Shown here piece by piece: positions 1 to 13,026 of a DNA stretch of 64,000 nucleotides (positions are counted from its first letter, which is position 1; each line of letters begins with the position of its first letter). The position numbers were made by a program, and so were the translations under genes. The notes beneath the pieces are model-generated. The model was not told the DNA's origin, did no database searches, and saw nothing but the letters and a program-made list of their open reading frames with translations. The DNA lies in assembly GCA_964017045.1 (NCBI GenBank), contig OZ024798.1:9073793-9137792 (forward strand). The letters run 5' to 3'. The stretch comes from Omphiscola glabra (lineage: Eukaryota; Mollusca; Gastropoda; Lymnaeidae).

Positions 1-2523
1 GTACTGTATTCTTGGTATAGTATTAACAGTAAATATGGTGTTTATGACAGTTTATGTCATATTGGTCCATATGTTTTTATAGGCCCTAAACTTAACTTAA
101 TATAATACTTTTATTTTACTTTAAATTTAAACAGACTTTATTATTTATAGATAGTTAATAAACTTTGTGTACTGTTCACTTTAACTATAATAAAATAACT
201 TATTTAAGTCTAAATAGACCTGACCTATATGTTTTAGAAGTCATTAGATTTAATAATTATACAACTTACAGATATATAGTATAAACAACTGGCCATTGCC
301 ATTACTATTGTTATTATAATTATAATACTAGGTCTATTATATTAAGTGTCATACTTCAGCTGTAGCTGTAATAAAAAATAATGTATTAGACCTAGTATTT
401 AAATTTAATATTAATTATACTTAATAATTTTAAAAAAATAGGAGTTATAGGCCCAATGTGTATTTAGTTTTAGGCTTTAAAGTAAATGTAGGCCTGTGTT
501 TTATTTATTTACATTATTTATGCTCAAATATAAGACAACATGTAGTTATTTAGCCTAACTTTAATCAACAACACTAATGAAGAAAACATAATACACTAAT
601 ATAATCAATGGGATATTAAATAATACACTAACTCAAACTTACCTTTACTTAAATCTGCAGATGTATTTTCTATTTTTTTTTTAAACACAATATAGCATTG
701 ACATAATTTTCATTCTTATTAGTCATTATGCAAATAAATATTACACAAATTAGGCCTAGCAGAAAGTGCCTAAACGTAGTTGAGCAGCAACCAGTAGGTA
801 CATTAAGTAATTAAACTAATAAAATTTTTGATGTAAATATTAAAGACATTCATAGTGATGTGCTTATTCTAGTGCATCAAGATTTTAAAATCTAGATTTT
901 CAACATCAAAAATTTTTTTTTTTTAAATTTGGTCAGTGGGAACAGCAAAACAAATATTTCTAATTGCACTGAAATACTTCAAAACCCAACATTTTTAACT
1001 CTTAGCTTAGATCGCGTGCACTTATTAGCAAATTTTATTTTAAGATTTAAAAAAAATTAATATCAAAGCTTGTGTTTGATTGCTATTAATTCATCCTAAA
1101 GAAGTATTTCGTATTTATCACTAAGAAATGAAACATAAAATCAGTTAAGAAAAAATTTAAAGTATCTTCTAGAAGTTATTCACTTAAGTCTTACATTTTA
1201 GCCATTTAATTTTTTACCAAGCCAGAATTTTGCTCAAGGTAGTATCGCTAAAATTGTTAGTATGAAAATTAGCAATCTTTGGATGGTAAAATATGTACTC
1301 AAATAAAAGTTCTGTGGAATAATAAAATAAAGCACTGCAAATAAGTAGACTAGATGATTAGTTAAATTGAATTTACATCATGATGAATAATCCTCAATCA
1401 TTGAGTAATCCAGGGAAATGTATGGTTAGCATTACTTCATCAATTATCAGCGTAATTTTGATTCAACCCCTTTTACATCTAAAATGATGCTTTCACCAAG
1501 GCTAAGCTGCTAACCCAGTAGCACATAGCTTATATAGAAGTAGGAAAGTACCTGTGATTTTTAATTGACAATAATGTAATCAAATACTAAACAATTTCAA
1601 TCTCAATTCCATCATGAATTATTTTTCGGATATGAAAGCCTTTCATGTTGAGTTATTTGTAAAGAGCAGAAATGTAAGTCATTAGTGTTTCATGAGACAA
1701 GTGAGTCCAAGAGTGAGGAAAATTTTTGGAACTCGTGATATTTTCCATGGTCATGGCTCGTGACATCAGTGAAGCATGATATGAAATAAGTAATGGCTTA
1801 TGGCTTTCATTTTTACTGCGATGTAATTTTGTAAATAAAAGATAGGTCAGCTTTAGGGGAAGTGTGTTTCAATTCCATAGAAGTCTCCTACGCAGTTTGT
1901 TCGTGGCAGGCGGATGTCTTTAGCTGGATCTATCCGGTCTGGACCAGTTTTATTATTTTACATCAGCTGTGAGAATCGATGCTTCCATTAATCTTAAGCT
2001 TCAGACGGCATCACACTTGTTCTATCCATGCATCATTCAGTGACAAACAGTATGATGTATAGTGTACCAGCTAGTGACTTCTATTTTTATGTAGGATTTT
2101 AATTTATTTGAGAATTAAACTTAAGTCGTTTTGCACCTAAATGTTTTTAGCTGGTTACTATTCAGCCAGCAATTAAGTTAATTAAGAAGTTGTCCATGGC
2201 TGTTGCATTCTTGGAGTATAACAAAAACTTTGACTTGATTTCAAAATATGTTATGGTCATTCCATTTATTTATGTGAAAGTTTGTTAGAGCTTACCATCA
2301 TAGGTACTTAAACTATTAAAGCAGCATTGATAACATTTAACATAATTTATTTTTAAAGAAATTTAACTTTCAGTGACACCTCTGTTTTCTGAAAATAACA
2401 GACTTAATCTTTCAATAACAGTTTTTTAAAAATAACTTTTCATCAAGTGTACCCTTTAGATAGAAATCTGTAATGCATTTTAAATAATATGTAAAACTTT
2501 TTTTCATCGTTACTTATTTTCAG
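1..2523. other. AT-rich non-coding sequence, probably a Mondo intron
   Basis: No coding exon is recognisable on either strand. The stretch is strongly AT-rich and ends in a splice acceptor (TTTTCAG at 2517-2523) directly before the first readable Mondo exon, so at least its right part should be intron. Scattered TAGGCCTA-like words are present, but no repeat boundaries could be fixed. Confidence 0.5.
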
Positions 2524-5500
2524 TTACCCTCTCTTAGCTGCGACCTGGGTGACTTAAGCATCTCCTCCAGTGAAATTGATCAATTTTTCCAAAGCTTCAG
2601 TGAGTTTCCACTGCCCCCGGATGCCCCAATGCAAGTTGAAACGGAGGGGTCACATTTGTCTACCCTGACATCATGTGACCTCACATCTTTTTTCTTCGAA
2701 GATATCCAGAGGCCCAGGGATCTAAATGTTTCTTTCCATGGTGATAACCATGTTCAGACAATATTTAATATTGATCCAAACCAAGGCTACTATCCAGAGA
2801 GCTCTGGCAATAACACACCCCCACATTCTGGGGGTGTCACCCCCCAGAACACCTCTCGGGCTGCATCACCAACTTGGAGTGAGAGCAGTGGTAGCATGAG
2901 CACAAGCAGTGTGTCTGGAACAGTTGGCAGTGAAACACAACCAGCCACCAGAGGAAACAACCCCGTGCCCAGACATAAGAGACCTTCCCATAAAAGAGCT
3001 GAAATAAAGCGTAGGGACAAAATCAAGGTATGAATTAAAGTGAATGGTGGTTGTGGTTTTTTTTGGTTGTCATGTGTAAAGCGTTGTTTCCCATCCTTAA
3101 GTGAATATGTTTTTTTTCTTTATTGCTGTATTAAAATTTTTAAGCTAATTCTGATTTTTTTTCAGACTTGTCTAGATGACATCAAAGTGTATGTTCCTTC
3201 ATTACGAGATAAGGGCAAGCTTAGTGAATCTGCAATACTAGCAAAAGGTGAGAACTTAAACACGTTACTAGTATTTGGCTTGATTTTGTGGTGTTTAGTT
3301 GTTATGTTTTTCATAATGATCTTTGGTCAATTTTTGTTTCAGGCTTGAGGTAAGAATATAGCACTGTGCTTCATTTTGCTTTCTAAGATCGTTTCTTCAT
3401 CACATAATTTAAAAAAAAAAAAATCTTCATAAGGAAAAAAAAAAAGAACGAAGCCAAATGTAACACAGCTGCTTATGCGCATATAATTCTTTCCTTAAAT
3501 TGTCAGTTTAAGTGTTGAAAGTTTTTAGCTAAATGTTTGGGTTTTTTTTTTCAATGGAAAGTTTTAGTGTTTTGTCAGTGGTGCATTTGATGTGTGTTTG
3601 GAATGTGTACGGTGATAATAGTTCTTGGATGCTATTCTCGTGGTCCATAATGTTAGTTTATATGGTTAGCTGTGCCCGTATTAGAGGGGCACTTGACCCT
3701 TATTCTGACCAGTCTCCCTCTTTTAGCGGCTGAATACATTCACCATCTGAAAGACGGTCACACAGAGCGAGGGAACAAAGCTTCAGAACTTCGGCGGGAG
3801 ATTGAATGTCTGAGCACAGAAATTCAGTAAGTTTTGGTGTTGAGCGGGCCAGGCACCGAAAGACATGCCGTCCACCCACTCTACTGAGTTCTTTCTCAGC
3901 CCGTCTGCCAACTGGCCTCTGCCTGGACCAACCTAACCAAAGCTAACTCATTTTAAGGCAGAGGATGATTAGATTGACTTATGTATTCTGGTAGCCTTTG
4001 GGTAACTATGCGTGTGCCTAGTTGTTCACAACATAGAGCTACACTGTATGACGGTCAAACTTTGGTTTACATTTTAAATCACACCTCAAGTTCAAATATA
4101 ATTTTTAAAAATTATATTTTTAATTCTTTAAAAAAAAAGAATTTTTTTTTTTAAAGGAATAGAAGCTTAGTTTGTATGTTTGTCTTCTGTCCACTGTAAT
4201 CAGCTTTCCATAACAAATACTGCAGGATAGGCCATTATCTGAATTTCCCAACTTGGTTTTGAAAACAATATTTGGTTAGTTCACTTTGGATCAAGAGTTT
4301 TATTTAACTTAAAAGTTATTTCTAATAACTTGTTTTACTTCAAACGAATACCTACTGCTTTGCAAATTTGCATCGAAATATGTCGGGAAAATTAAATAAT
4401 GGCAGTCTGCAGTTTCGTGCTCTAATAACTACCAGTTTTCTTTATTACAGGCTAATTCGGGGAAATGCATATCTTAAAATTTGCTTTTTCACCGAACTTA
4501 AATTTAACATTTGTAACAAGCACCATTAATTTTTTATCATTGTTGTAGTAATGCAAACAAACTTTACATCACGCTTCTCTTTTATTATTCAAGAAATTAA
4601 CTAACTAATAATTCTACCATTTCTCTGATAATTGCAGGTAAACTTACTGATACTTTTTAAAAATATTTGTATTTAAGAAAAAATATCTCAAATTCTCATT
4701 ATGTTACCTTATTTGTTCCTGAGTTAGGGCCATCCCAGGTCAATCCAGAGCTCATTTTTTAAGTCATTTTGATATACAATAAATTGATGTTTATCTCTGG
4801 AATTTGTTGAAAATGATGGATTTTTTGCCCCATCTTATGGCATTTTGGTTAATTAACATTCGCTTGTACCAAAGTACAAGTAATGCAAAAATTTGATCTG
4901 AACTTTAGGCCATTAGTTCAGTTTAAAAAAAAAAAAAAATGAAATCTGGATGGACTGTTCTATACTTTGTCATTTCCGCCTCTCTTTTTTTCTACTTCTT
5001 TCTCTTCTTGCCAATAATAAAGTATAAAACATGCTTGTTTTATTTTTGTTTTCAGTTCTTTCCAAGAAAATCTTCCAGCTGCGGGTCTCAAAGAAGAACC
5101 GAACGTGACAACCTCTCTGGATGATCTTTATCAGATTTGGAGAACTGAATGTAGCCAGAGATCCACAAAATTTTTTATTGTATCCTTTGTGTGATGTGTA
5201 AATTCAATCTTCCAGAATTGAAATATATGCTAATGGTAGTTTTGCAGCTTATTTTCCATACCTTTATGAAGCCATATCTTAAATTTTTATTCAAAAACAA
5301 GTTATATTATGAAAATTGTAGCACCAGATTTGATATGGCAGAGAAGCCAGATATCATTCTATTTATTTGATAAACATTGAAACAAAGAAATATGTCAGGG
5401 GAAGCACCTTAACCGAATTTCAGTTTTCCTCGATAACGTCAAAACTGTTTGAGAGTTTCAAAGAAGTTGTCGGATCAGCAACAACCTTAAGTGCCCTGAC

Positions 5501-7409
5501 GGCAAAGGCTCAGGAATGGCAGATGAAATACTTAGCATTGCCTGTTCTCAGAAAACGTAAGCATGGAATAGATGACTGAAAGATAGTGACTAATATTTTG
5601 GGCCAATATTTGCTCTTTGCCATTTTAACTGTGTAGCAGTCAAATTGTTAATGTCCATACATTTTTTTACAAAAAATTACATTTACATTTAGCTTTAACA
5701 GTATTTGGATTAAAATTAGTAGGAAACTAAATGGGATAAAAACAACAACCATATACTATCATATAGCTAAATTTTAATATTCTTTAAAAGATGCAAAGAG
5801 TTAAGCTAGCTGTAGAGAGTAGTTATCACTCGGCATAACATTAGCTGAAGTGAATAATATTTCTAATATGTAAAAAGTAATGGTACAAGGATGTGTAAAT
5901 ATCTAAAGTTTCTATATTTTAGAGGTTATTGTCACAAATGTATTTAGGGATTTGTAACATTCTAAGCACCTTAAACTCAACAATGCTTTTTTTTTTTTTT
6001 TTAAATTATATATCCCACAATGTTAAAGTGACCATTTCCTTTAATGTAAAATGTCATGATTTTACATTGTGACATGTTCCAATTTTAAACATAGGACATT
6101 AAAAATCCAAAAATAAACAATTATTTGTGATTGCACTGAGAGCTCTTCTGTCAGTGAGTGTTGTTTTGCCAACTTGGGTGTCCAAAAATAAACACTTATT
6201 TGTGATTACACTGAGAGCTCTTCTGTCAGTGAGCGTTGTTTTGCCACCATTGGTGTCCAAAAATAAACAATTATTTGTGATTGCACTGAGAGCTCTTCTG
6301 TCAGTGAGCGTTGTTTTGCCACCATGGGTGTCCAAAAATAAAGGAACACCTGTAATTGTTTTTTTGTTTTTTTTTAAACAATTATATGTTATGACATGGA
6401 GAGCCTATCTAATGGTGAGGCATTCTTTTAAACAAAATATGGTGATGCCAGTTAGTATTCATGATATTTATTTTAATTGTATCATTTATTTAAGCTTGCA
6501 TATCATGATGATATACTCTTTTAAAAAAATTTAAAATAAATTAACCTGTTACTCTTTTTAGCTCTCTTCAATCCAGGAATTTTTTTTTAAAAACCCCACT
6601 GTTGTCCTGGTAAAAACAGTATGAATGGTGAATGATCACCTTACACAATGTGATTCTTTTATGAAATACTCAAGATATAGACCCCTCTTTTAATCCTTCC
6701 TGTTTTGTTGATGCCACAGATATTTGTTCTGATGATATTGAAATAAGGAAGTTAATATACGAAAGCCCAACATCAAAGTGATGAAGACTTCATTTCCCCC
6801 CCCCCCCCCCCCCCCGAGATTTAATCTAAGGTCATTCAGTACCCTGTGGCATAAATAGAATAGTTTGTATGAAATCTCATTTATGAGAGGATAACTTTAA
6901 AAAACTAATAATAATCCCAGTCATGTCAAACTGGGACAACCTTTGACTCCTGGTAACTGGTTTTGCTGAATTAGTCCACAATAAATTTTTTCAGAATGAA
7001 GCTTCTGCTTTAAAAAAAAAAAAACTTAGCTATTGTGTTGCAGATCCAGCTACCGCCTTGGTTGGCATGTTTATTTATATTTTGCACAAAAAAATTTTTA
7101 TTTACAAAAAAAATAAAATAAAAGCATTCCACACTTTTGTCAGAAATCTTTCAGAGAAGAATGAGATGGCTTTCTGGAATACATTAGGAAGAAAGAACTC
7201 TCTTGTCATAGATAAAATGTGCATTGATTGTATTTTTTTAACAGTTGGCTTGTTGTGACTGAGTTTTTGTTGTTTGTTTTTTTTCTACAGATATCCTGGG
7301 TGGTATGTTGGAATTAAGTCGGCAAAACAGTATTGTAATGAGCTCTGACAAGCTCCAGCTTGACTTTGGCTCACAGGCTGTGATGAAAGTCGATGATGCT
7401 TATTCATGA
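2524..7409 (+). CDS. MLXIP: Mondo-type bHLH-leucine-zipper transcription factor, C-terminal exons (partial)
   Basis: Six exons join in frame: 2524-3027, 3166-3247, 3727-3826, 5056-5179, 5424-5556 and 7291-7409 (TGA), giving 353 residues of the C-terminal part. The first is an acidic, Ser/Pro-rich segment running into a basic region (RPSHKRAEIKRR) that keeps the His, Glu and Arg used for E-box contact. Helix 2 and the zipper follow (KAAEYIHHL, SELRREIECL), then the Mondo-type dimerisation/cytoplasmic-localisation domain: LPAAGL, KFFIFSSITSKLFESF, ALPVLRKHILGGMLEL. These align with human MondoA (LPATGV, KFWVFSILIRPLFESF, LPALRP). Family knowledge: Mondo proteins pair with Mlx, shuttle between cytoplasm and nucleus, and activate sugar-responsive genes. 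The donor after 5179 (GTATCC) is weak, but its join restores the conserved KFFIFS string. The N-terminal glucose-sensing exons are outside the window. Mlx itself is the main alternative; the LPAAG and LPVLR signatures favour Mondo. Confidence 0.85.
6107..6342. repeat. 75-bp tandem repeat, about 3 units, in a Mondo intron
   Basis: Units of about 75 bp begin CCAAAAATAAAC and contain GAGAGCTCTTCTGTCAGTGA. There are three near-identical copies and a partial one. The period is a multiple of three, which explains spurious open frames on both strands. Confidence 0.85.
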
Positions 7410-10020
7410 CAACAATTTGAGGCTGGATCCGATTTCCTAAGTATTTTTAATCTCTAAAAAAAAGAAAATGTCAGTCTCCTATTTCCTATTTTATAAACTC
7501 CTTTTAGTTTTATGCTTCGGCGAATGGTAATTTGTTTGTTAATCAAACAAAATGTAAAAAATATACAGTGTACAGTTTTACTTTCCTTATTTGATGACTT
7601 ACTTACAAAATTTACCAGCTTCATCCCAAATGTTCAGCTATTTAAAGAATGTGGTCTTCTGTGTTAGAAAAATACAGCCTTGTGTTTAGCACACTGTCTA
7701 CTGTTCATCATTGTCTGAGTAGTTGGCACTAAAATGTTTTGTATCTCCTGGGTTTTATTTGAAACAATTTAATCAGGGATTTTCCAACTGACGTGCCAAA
7801 TTGAATTTTGATTGTCTTTTTAAAAAAAAAAAAGCATAAAGCTGGTTTAAGTTTATTTTAAGGATACTAGTATTATTTTTATTATTTTTGTGTACATTTG
7901 TTGGACGTCAAATTAATGGAGTGTATCGATATTCGGTTGGTTAATCCCTGTGTTAATGCACATTGTGCTATGAATATATACCAGGAGTGTTAGTTCCATA
8001 TACAAGAAGTACTATGATAAGATTTATATATTACAGAGCTGTTTACCTATATCCCAGGATTTTAATTTGAGTTTGTGTTACACATTTGTGTGTGGTTGTT
8101 TATAGATCTGTAAGAGTATTTAGACAATATTTTTACGTTTCTATTTCAAACATCTGCTGGACAAATAATGTATGCTCATTTCTAAATTTGTTTTTGTGAC
8201 ATTAACTAATATTAACTGAAAAGATAGAAGTTTTTCTTTTACCCTGTCCAAACAACATGACAGTTGCTATTGCCAAAGTGTTTTGAGTAGTAATTTATTG
8301 ATTTGATCATCAGTGTCGTTATTTAGTGCTTGCTGCAGAACCATGCATTTTGAGAAGAGCATTAGATGATTGGTTAGAATAATGTTTTAATTGCTGTTCA
8401 GCGATTGGTTAGAAAAATGTTTTAGTTGCTGTTCAGCGATTGGTTAGAATAATGTTTTAGTTGCTGTTCAGCCACAGTTGAGCTGTTAAAATACTGCTGC
8501 TCATGGTAAACTCTAGTCTGTCATCGTATCACATTGCATGTCGCCATCCCAGTGTATGAGTTAACTGCAAACATGTTGAATTTGATCTCATTAAATTTTT
8601 TTTAAATGTCACAAGTGAGTGGAATAACTGATTTATACTTATATATCAAAGGCTAAATAATACAAAGCTAGTTAATTTGGTTCATTTCATTTCTTACTTA
8701 TAGTGTTGATATCCTGGCCAGAGTTTGCTTCATGTTCAACTAGGTGTGCGGCCGCTACTGGGTAATAATAAATGTTTCATTTTTGGGATAGACTTCCTCA
8801 AATAGGTTTCAGTACTAATGCATGTTACATTTCACATATATCTGTGATCCACATCCAGCTGGCACATAACTAAGGCTGTGTTCATAAAATATTCCTCACA
8901 GAGGGTTTTATTTTCAGTGCACTCTGCTATAAAGCTAATCAATGGCATCAGACAATTTTTATATATAAGAACTGAAGGGTTTCAAATGCCTTTTGTTCAA
9001 ACGTTCTCATGCATTGAAATTTGCACCTGAAAATCACCAAGACAACATGGCCATGTCATATAAATACAGGTCAAATACTTCAAGTAATTGGTATAATCAA
9101 GTTCAGTTGAAGCTTTTAATAAATAAGAAATGACCTCGATTGGCAGCATTTTGTAAAAAGTCATGACTATATTTTTTTAAGCACATGCGCTTTGCTTAAA
9201 TGTATTTCAAAGAGTTTTTTTTTTTTTAATATAATTTTTTTTTTTTAATTGAAAAAAAAAAAAAAAAAAAAGGCATTTCAAAATCATAGTTATTTTATTA
9301 CTATGACAACTATTTGTTTTTGTTTAAATTGTCTTACAAATCATACATATTTCCAGGAAAGGTATCCTGTTGTTTTTTTTAAAAATTAACTTACGAAAAA
9401 ATATAAATTTTCAAGAAAGGTAGCTTATTAGTATTACTTTGAGCTAGGCTTAAAATTTGAGAATGTGTGAAAAGTGCTCAATAAATTTAATTTGTTTTTT
9501 TCTTAGCTTACAGAGAAATGGCTTTTATATACATATATAAATATAATTTAATGTATATTTTTGTAAATAGATTTTAAGATGTAAAGCTAGTAGCTGGTTA
9601 TTTCAAGTTGAGTTAAATTACATGCACTTGTTAGATGTTTGCATTGCATTTTAATATATTTCCATTGAATTCATTTTAAACACATTTTTTTGTGTGTGTT
9701 CTCCATTGAGAAGACCATTCCCAAATTCTTTTTATTAGCATTAACACTACTTAATTTGAACGATATACGAGTATTTGTATTTTGTCATCAGTTGCATTTA
9801 CCAGCAGTTGAACAGTTAGAGTTAATCTAAAATAAATGAAATTGAAGTAACCTACTTCAGAAATACTGGAAAGTAGCTACCCTCTACTGCGTCGTTGTTT
9901 TATGTACAGTATTAAGCACAAAATATTACGGTCGTGTTGAAGTTATTTATATTTCTTACCATTATGAAATGTAACATAAAGAGTTGTCCTGGTGTCAATT
10001 TTGACGGTGGATTTAATAAA
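7410..10020 (+). other. Probable Mondo 3' UTR with several polyadenylation signals
   Basis: AT-rich sequence after the Mondo stop with no further exon. Candidate AATAAA signals occur near 8767, 9480 and 10015-10020, so the UTR could be up to about 2.6 kb. Which signal is used cannot be told from sequence. Confidence 0.45.
8366..8470. repeat. 35-bp tandem repeat, 3 units, in the Mondo 3' UTR region
   Basis: Three 35-bp units, starting at 8366, 8401 and 8436, share GATTGGTTAGAA and end in TTGCTGTTCA. Confidence 0.85.
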
Positions 10021-10520
10021 GGATGAACTTTTTGCTTTTGTTTGGTATATTTTGTTCAGGGTGTTTTTTTGGATGGATCCTCCTATGTATCAAGTATAGT
10101 CTTTTGATTCAATACAGTTTCAAATCAAAATTACATTAAACCGCATACTTTTTTTATTTACCAAAAGTCTGAAATCTGCCACAGACGGCTAGGGTAGCCT
10201 TTCAGAGGCAACAGTTGAAAGAAATATGAAATCGATGCAAAAAAAAGCACATACACAGCATTTGTGATTGAGATAAATGTAATGTGATATTGCATTTCTT
10301 TTCTTGCTCAACTAAATCTGGTGTAATACATGAACACAATATAATTATGTGTTCTGAGGCTTTTGTTCAATATTGGAGAAAAATGGAGGTCATTCAAAAT
10401 AAGTAGACATTTTTCAGTAGAGCTTGGGTCAAAACGTTTAGGGGGGTGGGGTGGGGGGGTTCCCTCACAATTCAGACTAGCAGAATACTATACGATGGTT
10501 TAAGGAATTACCCCTTAATG

Positions 10521-10704
10521 CAGTGGTTCTCAACCTTTCTAATGCTGCGACCCTTTATTACATGTCCACACGTTGTGGTGACCCCCCCCCCAACCACAAA
10601 ATTATTTTCGTTGATACTTTAAAAGTGTAGTGTATATGTGTTTTCAGATGGTCTTAGGCGACCCCTGTGAAACGGTCGTGCGACCCCCAGGTTGAGAACC
10701 ACTG
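10521..10704. mobile_element. hAT-like MITE, family A, copy 1
   Basis: A 184-bp element with terminal inverted repeats CAGTGGTTCTCAACCT and AGGTTGAGAACCACTG. It is flanked by a perfect 8-bp target duplication, CCTTAATG (10513-10520 and 10705-10712). An 8-bp duplication with CAG...CTG ends is the hAT hallmark. It has no coding capacity. The interior words GGTCTTAGGCGACC and GCGACCC are shared with the copies at 19486, 37655 and the ends of the element at 61395. Confidence 0.92.
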
Positions 10705-10712
10705 CCTTAATG

Positions 10713-13026
10713 GTTCTCAACAAATGAATCTCAGTAATGTGCAGAGATCAAGAAAACATTTTATCGAGATCTCAAGTAGTTTATTATTATATTCTCTTTA
10801 GTGATTTGAGATCCACAAAAAAAAAAGAAAAAAAATGAAACCCTCCTGAAACTCAAATATTTATTATTGACCAGAACCCTGGGTTCCAAACCAATTTCAG
10901 TTTATGAAGTAGAGTTAAACAAGACAGAAAATTTGAGAATACCCGCTCATGTTTAATTTATATTAAATTAAATTACATATATTTTTTAAAACTTAGCATG
11001 TACCTGTATAGAAAGATTTTGGTCACCGGGATTTATAGTTGAATGATGTACAGTAATAATTATTGAATCTAGCACCAATTCTAATTCCAATCAATCCGTT
11101 TTAAACTTTCAAGCAACGCACTTTATTTATTTGTAAAAATAAAAAAAATATGTCATAACACATCAATATCAATAAAAAAAAAAAGTATTTTTTTATTGGT
11201 TTAAGTTTAAACAGTCGAACGTTCAACAGCTTAGTCATTAAGAGCAAATAATACAATTGTCAAGGCACATAAGGTGAAAACCATAAATTGTTATTAAATA
11301 TCTTTCGAAAAATATAGTTATTCTCTTCCTGTTAACATATATATTTATACAGCTTAATGCTATTACTATGGAATTAACCTTGGACAATAAAACTGTGATC
11401 ATTATGAACAATATATCACAATCATGAATTAAGTTAAAGTGCATTCAATAAAGCAAAGACTATCTAAAATATAACTGCAGCATTCAGTTGCTTGAGCAAT
11501 GGAGGTTGGAATGCAAAGATTCCATGTGATACCATCGTTATTATTTAATGCCGGTATACGGTAATATGGGACACACGTTTTTCAAAAGATGAAAAAAACT
11601 CGTAGAGTCAATTTATTAATACAATAGTTCAGGTTCAACTATCTATTTTTCCAACATTAGAAATATTTAACAAGGCTTTCAATCTCAGAGCATTGATAGT
11701 GATAAGCAGGTGCAAAAGGAAAAAAAACTCTTGAGAATGTTACATAGATCACAGACTTGGATTCATCTCAGAGGCACAGCAACTCTTAGGTCTTATTTAA
11801 TTCTGCACTTGGTGATGCATTGGGCGAAACTTGATTTCTACATTTCTCCATTTTTCCATTACACGTACAGGAATAAAGGAGGGTATAAATTTTAAAAAAC
11901 TCCAAAAAATTTTGTTTAGATCCTTTATAGAATGTAATATCAAGCAGGGGAAGGGGGGGTGGGGGGCTGAAATTTTGACAAAACGTGCATTTTAAGTCGT
12001 GCACTTAATAAGAATCCCAAATAGTGCTCTCCCCTCCACCTCAAGTGCGCAACCGCACATTTTTTTTCATCCCCCTAAACTATATAAATATTCTAATGAC
12101 CCACCAGCTTTTCGACCACAGATTTATTTCACCATTTCAGAAAAACCAAAGAAAATATTGTGCACCAAACCCACATACAATATTTTTTTTGGTAATAATC
12201 TCATGAACAAAAGCAAATTGATATAAAGGATTTAAAAATGAAATATTTTCACACAGCAGTTGGCAGAAAAATTGAATCAAAACATTATTAACAATTACAA
12301 ATTCTCATGTAATTTATTGTGCTAATAAAAAAGCATGTAAAAATACCTTTGAACTGTTTAATGAGGTGGTTTGTCAACAGTAGCTCTAACGAACTCGTGG
12401 TTTACATTGATAACAACTTTCTAAATGAATTCAGTAATTAAATTCATAGTCACACCGTCATATGTTTAGTAATAGAATATACTAGTAAAGTAAAGCTGTA
12501 TATAAATTTATTTTTTTTAATGCGGAAGTGAAGCTCTAAAAACTTTTAAAATTAAAATGTGTACAGTTTTTTTTTGCAACTTATCCTAAAAATGTGACTA
12601 GCCTTTCACTGATTGAATATTTATTCCCTACTGAACTTCAACACAAACTCAACCCTCTCTTTAAAATTATGCGAAAAATTGACGTATGCTCTATTTGAAT
12701 CCACAAAAAAAAAAAAAAAAGACATGTAAATGAAAAAAAATATTATTCTTAAATTGTATTTAAATTTTTAAAAAATTTTAATGCTGGCCTATTACAACAA
12801 TCGTTTGCAAGAATCTAAATGTCATTCCAAAAAATTTATTTGCAGCCTAAACATATTTTTCAATAACAATCTGAGTCACTTTCCTATACAGAATGATAAT
12901 CAATTAATCAAACCGTGCTCTGGAATTTTTTTTCTCTAATTTTAATATTTTAAAATAAATTATGAACTAGACTAGACTAAAAGACTAAACAGTATTATTG
13001 TTCCCTTGCTCCTATGCCATAGAATT
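10713..13026. other. Non-coding region between Mondo and the BID-like gene
   Basis: No exon is recognised. The right part could be 3' UTR of the minus-strand BID-like gene, whose stop codon is at 13027-13029. A/T homopolymers and short G-rich runs are present (10440-10460, 11945-11967). Confidence 0.4.
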
